A DNA stretch of 5,516 nt from Alphaproteobacteria bacterium (GTDB lineage: Bacteria; Pseudomonadota; Alphaproteobacteria; Rhizobiales; Rhizobiaceae): the NCBI GenBank assembly GCA_017308345.1, contig JAFKFE010000445.1, positions 1 to 5,516 of the forward strand, given 5' to 3'. Below are positions 1-5,516 of this stretch, piece after piece. The translations under genes were made by a program, and so were the position numbers. Within the stretch, counting starts at the first letter, position 1, and the number at the start of each line of letters is the position of its first letter. The notes beneath the pieces are model-generated. The model was not told the DNA's origin, ran no database searches, and saw only the letters and a list, made by a program, of their open reading frames with translations.

Positions 1-320
1 GGCTCCCAGCCGGGACGCCGCAGCGCCAGGATCGGCACGCCGGACTGCCGCGCGGCTTCGGCGGCGTTGGCGGAGATGCGGGCAGCGTAAGGATGCGTGG
101 CGTCGATCAGCAGATCGATATGCTCTTCACGGAGATAGGCCGCCAACCCGACGCTGCCGCCGAAGCCTCCCACCCGCACCGGCACGCCTTGCGCGACCGG
201 GCTTTCGGTGCGGCCGGCGAGCGACAGCGTGACCGAAAAATCCGCGCGACGGGCGAGCTTACCCGCCAGTTGCCGGGCTTCCGTGGTGCCGCCGAGGATC
301 AGGATATGGTGGGTCATCAT
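1..320 (-). CDS. cobK: CobK, precorrin-6A reductase (N-terminal part; gene runs off the left edge)
   Basis: This is the NADPH-dependent reductase that converts precorrin-6A to precorrin-6B in the cytoplasmic aerobic corrin pathway. Reading the minus strand from ATG at 320-318 gives 106 complete codons. The protein opens with MMTHHILILGGTTEARQLA, whose GGTTEAR (residues 10-16) is the nucleotide-binding start of the CobK/CbiJ family. It continues with SLAGRT (33-38), GGFGG (51-55) and LIDATHPYAARIS (71-83), all family hallmarks. The family is about 250 residues long, so more than half is missing to the left. A second ATG (317-315) directly follows the first and could be the real start. The upstream ribosome site is weak (a CAGG-like stretch on the minus strand). 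The gene is divergent from cobL and the two start codons overlap by two bases. The product call is firm; only the exact start is open. Confidence 0.95.
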   Translation of the reverse strand, partial: MMTHHILILGGTTEARQLAGKLARRADFSVTLSLAGRTESPVAQGVPVRVGGFGGSVGLAAYLREEHIDLLIDATHPYAARISANAAEAARQSGVPILALRRPGWE

Positions 321-321
321 G
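318..321. other. Head-to-head start-codon overlap of cobK and cobL (CATG)
   Basis: The palindrome CATG holds both start codons: cobL ATG reads 319-321 on the plus strand and cobK ATG reads 320-318 on the minus strand. There is no intergenic space between the divergent genes. Each gene's promoter and ribosome-binding region must therefore lie within the other's 5' coding sequence. For cobL, a GGTGGG stretch at 308-313, five bases before the ATG, is a plausible ribosome site inside cobK. I could not pick convincing -35/-10 boxes. Confidence 0.7.
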
Positions 322-1560
322 CCTGCTAAGGGTCCGCGCGCCGCCAAGTCCGCCTCGAAGTGGCTCACCATCGTCGGCATCGGCGAGGACGGTGTAGCGG
401 GTCTCGGCGACGAGGCCAAGCAGCGGATTGCCGAGGCCGAAGTCGTCTTCGGCGGCAAGCGGCACCTCAGCCTTGTCACGTCGCTGGCCAAGGGCGAGGC
501 ACGCCCGTGGCCGACGCCCTTCGATGCCGAAATGCGCGACGTGCTGGCGCTCAAAGGCAACAAAATCTGCGTGCTCGCGTCCGGCGACCCGTTCTTCCAC
601 GGCGTTGGCGTCACGCTGGCGCGCAAGGTCAAGCCGGATGAAATGCTTGTCCTGCCGGCGCCCTCCTCTCTGTCGCTGGCCGCATCGCGCCTCGGCTGGG
701 CCTTGCAGGACGTCGAGACGATCTCGCTGCATGGCCATCCGATCGACCTGATCCGGCCCCTGCTCCAACATGGCGCGCGCATCCTGGCCCTGACATCGGA
801 TGGCGGCGCCCCTGCGGCGATCGCCAGGCTGCTCGGCGAACTCGGCTTTGGCCCTTCGCGGTTGACGGTCCTCGAAGCGCTCGGCGGTGCGAATGAAACG
901 CGCTGCGCCGCTCGCGCCGATGCCTTCGACCTCAAAAACATCAACCCGCTCAATGTCCTGGCGCTCGAAATTGAATCGACCCCGGATGCGCGCGTCCTGC
1001 CTTTGACCGTCGGCCTCGCCGACCATCTGTTCGAGCATGACGGCCAGATCACCAAGCGCGAGATCCGCGCCATCAGCCTGTCGGCGCTGGCGCCAAGGCG
1101 CGGCGAAGTGCTGTGGGACATCGGTGCCGGTTCCGGCTCGATCGGCATCGAATGGATGCTGGCCCATCCTTCGATGCGCGCCATCGCCATCGAAGCCAAC
1201 GGCGAACGCGCCGCCCGCATCGCCCGCAATGCAGCGCATTGCGGCGTGCCGGGCCTTGTCGTGGTGGAAGGTGCCGCGCCCAAGGCGTTCGCCAAACTGG
1301 AGACGCCGGATGCCATTTTTATCGGCGGCGGTGGCAGCGATGCCGGCGTGCTGGAGAAGGCGATCAAGGCGCTGCGCCCCGGCGGCCGGCTCGTCGCCAA
1401 CGCCGTTACGCTCGAAATGGAGGCGCTGCTGCTCGACCAGCACAACCGGCGCGGCGGCGACCTCATCCGCATCGCCCTGTCGCGCGCGGCACCTGTCGGC
1501 TCCATGCAGGCCTGGCGGCCGGCCATGCCGGTCACGCAATGGAGCTGGATAAAACCATGA
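319..1560 (+). CDS. cobL: CobL, precorrin-6Y C5,15-methyltransferase (decarboxylating), CbiE-CbiT fusion
   Basis: This bifunctional SAM-dependent enzyme methylates precorrin-6B at C5 and C15 and decarboxylates the C12 acetate to give precorrin-8. From ATG 319 the protein has 413 residues, which matches my recollection of the P. denitrificans enzyme. The N-terminal CbiE-like tetrapyrrole methylase domain (about 14-215) shows VGIGEDG (19-25), GGKRHL, LASGDPFFHG (86-95) and LPAPSSLSLAA. The C-terminal CbiT-like Rossmann methyltransferase domain (about 230-405) shows FEHDGQITKREIRA, the SAM loop WDIGAGSGS (266-274), FIGGGGSD (334-341) and GGRLVANAVTLE. The open frame extends upstream to an ATG at 208, but those 37 residues overlap cobK antisense and look non-native, with family similarity starting near W15. 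ATG 319 also has a ribosome site (GGTGGG at 308-313). The stop overlaps the cobE start by four bases. Confidence 0.97.
   Translation: MPAKGPRAAKSASKWLTIVGIGEDGVAGLGDEAKQRIAEAEVVFGGKRHLSLVTSLAKGEARPWPTPFDAEMRDVLALKGNKICVLASGDPFFHGVGVTLARKVKPDEMLVLPAPSSLSLAASRLGWALQDVETISLHGHPIDLIRPLLQHGARILALTSDGGAPAAIARLLGELGFGPSRLTVLEALGGANETRCAARADAFDLKNINPLNVLALEIESTPDARVLPLTVGLADHLFEHDGQITKREIRAISLSALAPRRGEVLWDIGAGSGSIGIEWMLAHPSMRAIAIEANGERAARIARNAAHCGVPGLVVVEGAAPKAFAKLETPDAIFIGGGGSDAGVLEKAIKALRPGGRLVANAVTLEMEALLLDQHNRRGGDLIRIALSRAAPVGSMQAWRPAMPVTQWSWIKP
1541..1544 (+). promoter_or_regulatory. Possible ribosome binding site for cobE
   Basis: GGAG sits inside the last codons of cobL, 12 bases before ATG 1557 and 15 before ATG 1560. 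The spacing is longer than ideal. Start of cobE may therefore rely mainly on ribosomes finishing cobL at the overlapping stop. The site lies downstream of the alternative ATG at 1539 and so argues against that start. Confidence 0.4.
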
Positions 1561-1943
1561 TGGTCGCGGGCATCGGCAGCCGCAAGGGCGTGAGCGTCGA
1601 GGAAGTGCTGGCGGCGATCGAGACCGCGCTTGAAGCACGTGGCCTCGCGATATCAGCGCTTTCGGCGCTGGCGACCGCCCCGCTCAAGAAGGATGAGGCG
1701 GCGATTTCGGCCGTCGGCCGCGCGCTCAACCTGCCGGTGGTCATTGCCGACGACCGGGTCTTGCAACTGGCCTCGCCGGGCACCCGCAGCCGTTGCGATC
1801 TCTCGCAGAGCCGCGCCGGCACACCGTCGGTTTCGGAGGCGTCGGCGCTTGCGGTTGCCGGGGCCGGTGCCCGGCTGCTCGGGCCACGCACCATCGTTGG
1901 CCCGGTGACCTGCGCCATCGCGATCAGCGGAGACGCGCCATGA
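1557..1943 (+). CDS. cobE: CobE, cobalamin biosynthesis accessory protein (CbiG C-terminal domain family)
   Basis: This 128-residue protein matches the stand-alone CobE family, which corresponds to the C-terminal domain of anaerobic-pathway CbiG. CobE is part of the aerobic cob gene set in P. denitrificans, but its exact biochemical role is less clear than that of its neighbours. Visible family features are the N-terminal strand [11 protein letters not shown] (1-11) followed by a helix [10 protein letters not shown], the [10 protein letters not shown] stretch (38-47) where the family has a conserved K-x-x-E, and [15 protein letters not shown] (91-105). [12 protein letters not shown] (112-123) follows near the C-terminus. 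The start at 1557 gives an ATGA overlap with the cobL stop. A GGAG at 1541-1544 lies 12 bases upstream, rather far. ATG 1560 or ATG 1539 (six residues longer) are alternatives. The open frame runs much further upstream, but that part is an out-of-frame reading of cobL. Confidence 0.9.
   Translation: MMVAGIGSRKGVSVEEVLAAIETALEARGLAISALSALATAPLKKDEAAISAVGRALNLPVVIADDRVLQLASPGTRSRCDLSQSRAGTPSVSEASALAVAGAGARLLGPRTIVGPVTCAIAISGDAP
1929..1932 (+). promoter_or_regulatory. Ribosome binding site for cobM
   Basis: GGAG within the end of cobE, seven bases before ATG 1940. This is near-ideal spacing and supports 1940 as the cobM start rather than the upstream in-frame ATG at 1793, which lies inside cobE. 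Confidence 0.65.
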
Positions 1944-2704
1944 CGGTCCATTTCATCGGCGCCGGCCCGGGCGCGGCCGACCTCATCACGCTGCGCGGCG
2001 CGCGGCTCCTGGCCAGTTGCCCGGTCTGCCTCCATGCCGGCTCGATCGTCGCGCCGGAGCTGCTGGAACACTGTGCGCCCGGCACCAGATTGATCGACAC
2101 CGCGCCGATGTCGCTCGACGAAATCGAGGCCGAATATGTCGCCGCCCACAAGGCCGGCCACGATGTTTCCCGGCTGCATTCCGGCGATCTTTCGGTCTGG
2201 AGCGCGGTTGCCGAGCAGATAAGGCGGCTGGAAAAGCACGGCATTCCCTACACGCTTACCCCAGGCGTCCCGTCTTTCGCGGCGGCGGCGGCAGCACTTC
2301 GCCGTGAGCTCACCATCCCCGAGCTTGCGCAAAGCCTGGTGCTGACCCGCGTCTCCGGCCGCGCCTCGAAAATGCCGCCGGGCGAGACGCTGGCCGGCTT
2401 CGGCCGCACCGGCGCCACGCTTGCCATCCATCTTGCCATCCACGCCATCGACCGCATCGTCGCCGATCTGACGCCGCTCTACGGCGCCGAATGCCCGGTG
2501 GCGGTCGTCTTCCGCGCCTCCTGGCCGGACGAGCGTATCCTGACCGGCACGCTCGGCACCATCGAAGCGCAACTCGCGCAAAACCCGATGGAGCGCACGG
2601 CGATCATCTTCGTCGGCAGCGCGCTCGCGGCGCAGGATTTCGGCGAAAGCTCTTTGTACGACGCCCACTACCAGCGGCGTTTTCGCGGACGGGACGGATT
2701 GTGA
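1940..2704 (+). CDS. cobM: CobM, precorrin-4 C11-methyltransferase
   Basis: This SAM-dependent class III methyltransferase moves precorrin-4 to precorrin-5 by methylating C11. The 254-residue protein has the usual size of CobM/CbiF enzymes. It begins [17 protein letters not shown] with the GxGPGxxDL signature (residues 7-15). It continues with YAGS-type sequence [31 protein letters not shown] (78-87), TPGVPSF (107-113) and LTRVSGR. It ends with [18 protein letters not shown] and the C-terminal [11 protein letters not shown], all typical of the precorrin-4 enzyme rather than CobA, CobI or CobJ. The start is ATG 1940 in an ATGA overlap with the cobE stop, preceded by GGAG at 1929-1932. The stop is part of a GTGA overlap with cobA. 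The open frame upstream to 1793 is a shadow of cobE. A 12-base near-perfect tandem repeat (2420-2443) encodes LAIHLAIH within the protein. Confidence 0.97.
   Translation: MTVHFIGAGPGAADLITLRGARLLASCPVCLHAGSIVAPELLEHCAPGTRLIDTAPMSLDEIEAEYVAAHKAGHDVSRLHSGDLSVWSAVAEQIRRLEKHGIPYTLTPGVPSFAAAAAALRRELTIPELAQSLVLTRVSGRASKMPPGETLAGFGRTGATLAIHLAIHAIDRIVADLTPLYGAECPVAVVFRASWPDERILTGTLGTIEAQLAQNPMERTAIIFVGSALAAQDFGESSLYDAHYQRRFRGRDGL
2691..2697 (+). promoter_or_regulatory. Ribosome binding site favouring the GTG start of cobA
   Basis: GGGACGG lies just before GTG 2701, and its GGGA core ends six bases upstream. The alternative ATG at 2719 is preceded only by GGCGGCGCC-type sequence with no good match. 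This site, together with the GTGA overlap, decides the start choice for cobA. Confidence 0.5.
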
Positions 2705-3516
2705 ACGGCGGCGCCAATATGAACGGACGGGCAAATGTGGAGCAGGCGCTGGCGCGGCTGAACTTCAAGCCGCGCGAGCTGGAGCCGGGCCATGTCTGGC
2801 TGGCCGGCGCGGGCCCCGGCGATCCCGGCTGCCTGACGCTTGAGGTGCTGGCGGCGCTCGGGCAATGCGACGCGCTGGTCTATGACGCCCTGGTCTCGCC
2901 CGATGTGGTGGCGGTCGCCCAGGGCGCCGAGCTTTTCTATGCGGGCAAACGCGGCGGCCAGCCGTCGATGAAGCAGGACGACATCAATGCCCTTCTCGTG
3001 CGGCTGGCGCGCGAGGGCCGCCGTGTCGTACGCCTCAAGGGCGGCGACCCCTACATTTTCGGCCGCGGCGGCGAAGAAGCTTTGGCGCTCGCGGGCGAAG
3101 GGATTCCGTTCCGGGTGCTGTCCGGCCTGACCTCCGGTCTCAGCGCGTTGGCCGCCACCGGCATCCCCGCCACCATGCGCGGCATCAACAAGGCCGTCAT
3201 CCTCGCCACCGGCCATGCCGCCGGCACCGAAGACGACATCGACTGGGCCGCGATCGCCCGCACCGGACAGCCGGTCGTCGTCTATATGGGCATGGCCAAT
3301 CTGCCGGTGATCGCGGCAAAACTGCTCGAGGGCGGCCTCGCGCCGTCGACACCCGCCGCAGTGATCGTGGCGGCAACCACGCCGCAGGAGCGCACCGTCG
3401 TCGCCACGCTTGCCACCATCGCCGAGGAGGCCGCGGCCGCCGGGCTCGCTTCCCCGGCCCTGATCGTCGTCGGCGGCATCGTCGCCATGCGCGCGGCGCT
3501 CGGTGGCAGCGCATGA
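2701..3516 (+). CDS. cobA: CobA, uroporphyrinogen-III C-methyltransferase (SUMT)
   Basis: CobA catalyses the first committed step of corrin synthesis: two SAM-dependent methylations (C2 and C7) of uroporphyrinogen III to give precorrin-2. From GTG 2701 it has 271 residues, the size of a single-domain SUMT with no CysG-type dehydrogenase/chelatase domain. Motifs, numbered from the GTG, are [10 protein letters not shown] (34-43), [41 protein letters not shown] (110-127), [20 protein letters not shown] and VVVYMGM. A C-terminal [12 protein letters not shown] and IVVGGIV follow. The stretch after GIP reads ATMRG where most SUMTs have L/VTHR. The start is GTG in a GTGA overlap with the cobM stop. 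ATG 2719 would give 265 residues and cannot be excluded. Some 30 poorly conserved residues precede the first strand. The downstream overlap with cobB is ATGA. Confidence 0.95.
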   Translation: MNGGANMNGRANVEQALARLNFKPRELEPGHVWLAGAGPGDPGCLTLEVLAALGQCDALVYDALVSPDVVAVAQGAELFYAGKRGGQPSMKQDDINALLVRLAREGRRVVRLKGGDPYIFGRGGEEALALAGEGIPFRVLSGLTSGLSALAATGIPATMRGINKAVILATGHAAGTEDDIDWAAIARTGQPVVVYMGMANLPVIAAKLLEGGLAPSTPAAVIVAATTPQERTVVATLATIAEEAAAAGLASPALIVVGGIVAMRAALGGSA

Positions 3517-4829
3517 CGGCGCGCGCGATCATCATCGGAGCGCCTCGCTCCGGCTCGGGCAAGACCAGCGTCACCATCGGCCTGTTGCGCGCGCTCGCCC
3601 GGCGTGGCCTGAAGGTGCGCGGCGCGAAGTCCGGACCGGACTATATCGATCCGGGCTTCCACGCCGCCGCCACCGGGCTCTCCGGCGTCAATCTCGACAG
3701 CTGGGCAATGTCGCCTTCCCTGCTCAACGCCCTGGCGGCCCAAGCCGCGGACGACGCCGAATACATCGTCCTCGAAAGCGCGATGGGCCTGTTCGACGGC
3801 ATCCCCGCGCCGGAGGGCCGCACAGGCTCCGCCGCCGATCTTGCCCGCCTTTACGGCCTACCGGTATTGCTGGTGCTCGACGTTTCCGGGCAGTCGACCA
3901 CGGCCGCGGCCGTCGCCAAGGGTTTCGCCACCTATGATCCCGATGTGCGCATGGCGGGCGTCGTGCTCAATCGGCTTGGCAGCGACCGCCATCGGCGGCT
4001 GTCGGGCGACGCCATCGAAGCGATCGGCCTGCCCGTGGTCGGCGCCATCCTGCGCGATCCCACGCTCAACCTGCCGGAGCGGCATCTCGGCCTCGTCCAG
4101 GCCGGCGAATACGACAACCTGATGGCGCATCTCGACCGCCTGGCCGACATGGTCGAGAAGTCGCTCGACATCGACGCCATACTGGCGCTGGCGGCCCCGC
4201 TGGAAACGGCGGCGGGCGACTTCGGCGACGCCTTGCAGCCGCCCGGGCAGCGCATCGCGCTGGCGGAAGATGCCGCCTTTACCTTCCTCTATCCGCATGT
4301 CGCCAGCCACTGGCGCAAGGCCGGCGCCGAGATCGTGCCTTTCTCGCCGCTGGCCGACGAAGAACCAGCTGAAGACTGCGATGTTTGCTGGCTGCCCGGC
4401 GGCTATCCCGAACTCCATGCCGGCAAGCTCGCAGCCGCCGACAACTTCCGGGCTGGAATGGCGCGCTTCGCGGCGGCGAAGCCGGTTCATGGCGAGTGCG
4501 GCGGCTTCATGGCGCTGGGCCAAGTGCTGGAGGACGCGGACGGCGAGAGCCACAAGATGCTCGGCCTGCTTGGCCATTCGACCAGCTTCGCCAGGCGCAA
4601 GATGAACCTAGGTTATCGCGAAGCGCGGCTGCGCGCCGCTTGCCCGTTGGGGCCGGAGGGCACGCTGATCCGAGGGCACGAATTCCACTATGCGCAGATG
4701 CTTGCCACCGGCAATGACGACCCTTTGGCCGACCTTGCCGATGGCCAGGGCAATCCGCTCGGCGCCTCGGGCTACCGGCGCGGCCATGTCAGCGGCACCT
4801 TCTTCCATGCCATTGCGAGGAGCGCATGA
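3513..4829 (+). CDS. cobB: CobB, hydrogenobyrinic acid a,c-diamide synthase
   Basis: CobB is an ATP- and glutamine-dependent amidase that converts hydrogenobyrinic acid to its a,c-diamide, the substrate of the cobaltochelatase in the aerobic pathway. The 438-residue length fits the family. The N-terminal dethiobiotin-synthetase-like domain (about 4-190) has the P-loop GAPRSGSGKTS (9-19), then KSGPDYIDPGFH (39-50), ESAMGLFDG (88-96), LVLDVSGQS and GVVLNRLGS. The C-terminal class I glutamine amidotransferase domain (about 245-435) shows LAEDAAFTFLYPH, WLPGGYPELH (293-302), and the nucleophile C329 in HGECGGFMALG. It also has a late HVSGTFFH with H432 as the likely partner. In an aerobic cob operon this is CobB rather than the cobyrinate-specific CbiA. 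It begins ATGA on the cobA stop, with a weak GGTGG at 3502-3506, and ends ATGA on the cobS start. Confidence 0.97.
   Translation: MTARAIIIGAPRSGSGKTSVTIGLLRALARRGLKVRGAKSGPDYIDPGFHAAATGLSGVNLDSWAMSPSLLNALAAQAADDAEYIVLESAMGLFDGIPAPEGRTGSAADLARLYGLPVLLVLDVSGQSTTAAAVAKGFATYDPDVRMAGVVLNRLGSDRHRRLSGDAIEAIGLPVVGAILRDPTLNLPERHLGLVQAGEYDNLMAHLDRLADMVEKSLDIDAILALAAPLETAAGDFGDALQPPGQRIALAEDAAFTFLYPHVASHWRKAGAEIVPFSPLADEEPAEDCDVCWLPGGYPELHAGKLAAADNFRAGMARFAAAKPVHGECGGFMALGQVLEDADGESHKMLGLLGHSTSFARRKMNLGYREARLRAACPLGPEGTLIRGHEFHYAQMLATGNDDPLADLADGQGNPLGASGYRRGHVSGTFFHAIARSA
4818..4822 (+). promoter_or_regulatory. Ribosome binding site for cobS
   Basis: AGGAG inside the last codons of cobB, the best anti-16S match in the window, only three bases before ATG 4826. 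The spacing is short but the match supports ATG 4826 as the start. Confidence 0.5.
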
Positions 4830-5515
4830 GCGGCCCTTCCGCGCCCCGGCAATTGCTTGACGACATCGGCCTCAGTCTCGTCTTCTTCACCAGGCTGAGG
4901 CTGCCATCGAGCGATTTCGGCGGCCGCAACCTTGCCGACGCGATCTGGGCGGCGCCCTTCGCCGGTCTCGCCGTGGCGATCATCGGCGCGCTCGTCTACG
5001 CCATCGCCGCCGTATTCGGCCTGGCGACCGGGCCGGCCTCGGCGCTCGCGCTCGCCGCGACCATGCTCGTCACCGGCTGCCTGCACGAGGACGGGCTTTC
5101 CGACATCGCCGATGGTTTCGGCGGCGGCAGGACGCGCGAGAAGAAGCTGGAGATCATGCGCGACAGCCGCATCGGCGCCTATGGCGCCGCGGCGCTTGGG
5201 CTGTCGCTGCTCATCCGCTGGAGTGCCCTGTCCGCACTCATCGGTCCTGGCCATGTGTTCCTGGCGCTGTTTGCCGCGCATGCCGCCTCGCGCGGCCTGT
5301 TCGGCGCCTTCATGCATCTTGTGCCGCCGGCCCGCGGCGACGGTCTGTCGGCCAATGCGGGCTCTGTCACGAGCGAGACCGCCATTATCGGCGCGGCGCT
5401 CGGCGCGGTGGCCCTGCTGGCGCTCGGCCTCGGCGGCGCGATCGCCGCGCTCATCCTGCTCGGCCTGCTCTTCACAGCCTTCCGCGCGCTTTGCCTCAGC
5501 CAGGTCGGCGGCTAG
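4826..5515 (+). CDS. cobS: CobS (CobV), adenosylcobinamide-GDP ribazoletransferase, apparently truncated at its C-terminus
   Basis: This inner-membrane cobalamin(-5'-phosphate) synthase joins alpha-ribazole (phosphate) to adenosylcobinamide-GDP. It is named cobV in P. denitrificans nomenclature, where cobS denotes a cobaltochelatase subunit. The frame gives 229 residues; the family usually has about 250-260 or more. Signature motifs are present: FFTRLRLP (20-27), the metal-binding HEDGLSDIADGFGGG (87-101) and LEIMRDSRIGAYG (108-120). Hydrophobic, probably membrane-spanning stretches lie near 42-67, 70-86, 118-138, 141-160, 185-201 and 203-219. The protein ends ALCLSQVGG and then TAG, exactly where homologues continue with x-TGD and roughly 30 more residues. 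A single C-to-T change from CAG, or a miscalled base at the sequence edge, would explain it. The downstream sequence needed to tell is outside the window. It may therefore be a pseudogene. The start is ATG in an ATGA overlap with the cobB stop. Confidence 0.88.
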   Translation: MSGPSAPRQLLDDIGLSLVFFTRLRLPSSDFGGRNLADAIWAAPFAGLAVAIIGALVYAIAAVFGLATGPASALALAATMLVTGCLHEDGLSDIADGFGGGRTREKKLEIMRDSRIGAYGAAALGLSLLIRWSALSALIGPGHVFLALFAAHAASRGLFGAFMHLVPPARGDGLSANAGSVTSETAIIGAALGAVALLALGLGGAIAALILLGLLFTAFRALCLSQVGG

Positions 5516-5516
5516 A

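Noticed and set aside
208..318. Upstream extension of cobL to ATG 208
   Set aside because: These 37 codons lie antisense to conserved cobK sequence and would give a protein longer than the known CobL. ATG 319 gives 413 residues and has a ribosome site.
1113..1556. Upstream extension of the cobE frame
   Set aside because: It is an out-of-frame reading of the CobL methyltransferase domain, rich in Arg and without homology I recognise. CobE similarity begins at the 1557 ATG.
259..1638. A 459-codon open frame on the minus strand covering the whole of cobL
   Set aside because: It is antisense to a well-conserved gene. Its translation is rich in Arg, Ala, Gly and Asp with no recognisable motif, as expected when GC-rich third positions remove stops from the complementary frame.
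2420..2443. Tandem 12-base repeat (CTTGCCATCCAT, second copy with one mismatch)
   Set aside because: It encodes LAIHLAIH in a region where CobM proteins have a similar LAIHL helix. It is in frame, only two copies, and most simply explained by coding constraint.
1532..2734. A 400-codon open frame on the minus strand opposite cobE and cobM
   Set aside because: Same explanation: a low-complexity composition-driven shadow with no domain signature, lying across two conserved genes and their junctions.
1..5516. Cobalamin riboswitch, terminators, tRNA, CRISPR or insertion sequences
   Set aside because: Coding sequence fills the window from edge to edge with overlapping genes. I found no B12-box-like element in a leader position, no hairpin followed by a T run between genes, no repeat array and no transposase.

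Overview
The window is one continuous block of genes for aerobic (oxygen-dependent) adenosylcobalamin synthesis. It comes from a GC-rich bacterium, most likely an alphaproteobacterium of the Hyphomicrobiales (Rhizobium/Mesorhizobium/Phyllobacteriaceae type). The evidence is the strongly GC-biased third codon positions, the CobL fusion of CbiE-like and CbiT-like domains, the small stand-alone CobE, and protein sequences that read very close to what I remember of the Pseudomonas denitrificans (now placed among rhizobia) Cob proteins. The genus is an inference.

Layout: positions 1-320 hold the 5' part of cobK on the minus strand, and the rest of that gene runs off the left edge. Head to head with it, the plus strand carries six genes in the order cobL (319-1560), cobE (1557-1943), cobM (1940-2704), cobA (2701-3516), cobB (3513-4829) and cobS, called cobV in P. 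denitrificans naming (4826-5515). The start codons of cobK and cobL share two bases in a CATG palindrome. Every junction from cobL to cobS is a 4-base stop/start overlap (ATGA four times, GTGA once). There is essentially no non-coding DNA in the window, so no terminator, riboswitch or classical intergenic promoter is present. Expression signals must lie inside the opposing coding sequences or outside the window.

Pathway: CobA makes precorrin-2 from uroporphyrinogen III. CobM methylates precorrin-4 at C11. CobK reduces precorrin-6A. CobL methylates C5 and C15 and decarboxylates the C12 acetate. CobE is an accessory protein related to the CbiG C-terminal domain. CobB amidates the a and c side chains of hydrogenobyrinic acid. 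CobS is the membrane enzyme that joins the lower-ligand nucleotide to the activated corrinoid. The intervening enzymes (CobI, G, J, F, H, cobaltochelatase, CobO, CobQ and others) are not in the window.

This is a known pathway, and I see no undescribed system. The most notable anomaly is at the right edge. The cobS frame ends in TAG exactly where the family has a conserved GG-x-TGD motif, about 30 residues before the usual C-terminus. This suggests a nonsense mutation or a base error at the end of the sequence.
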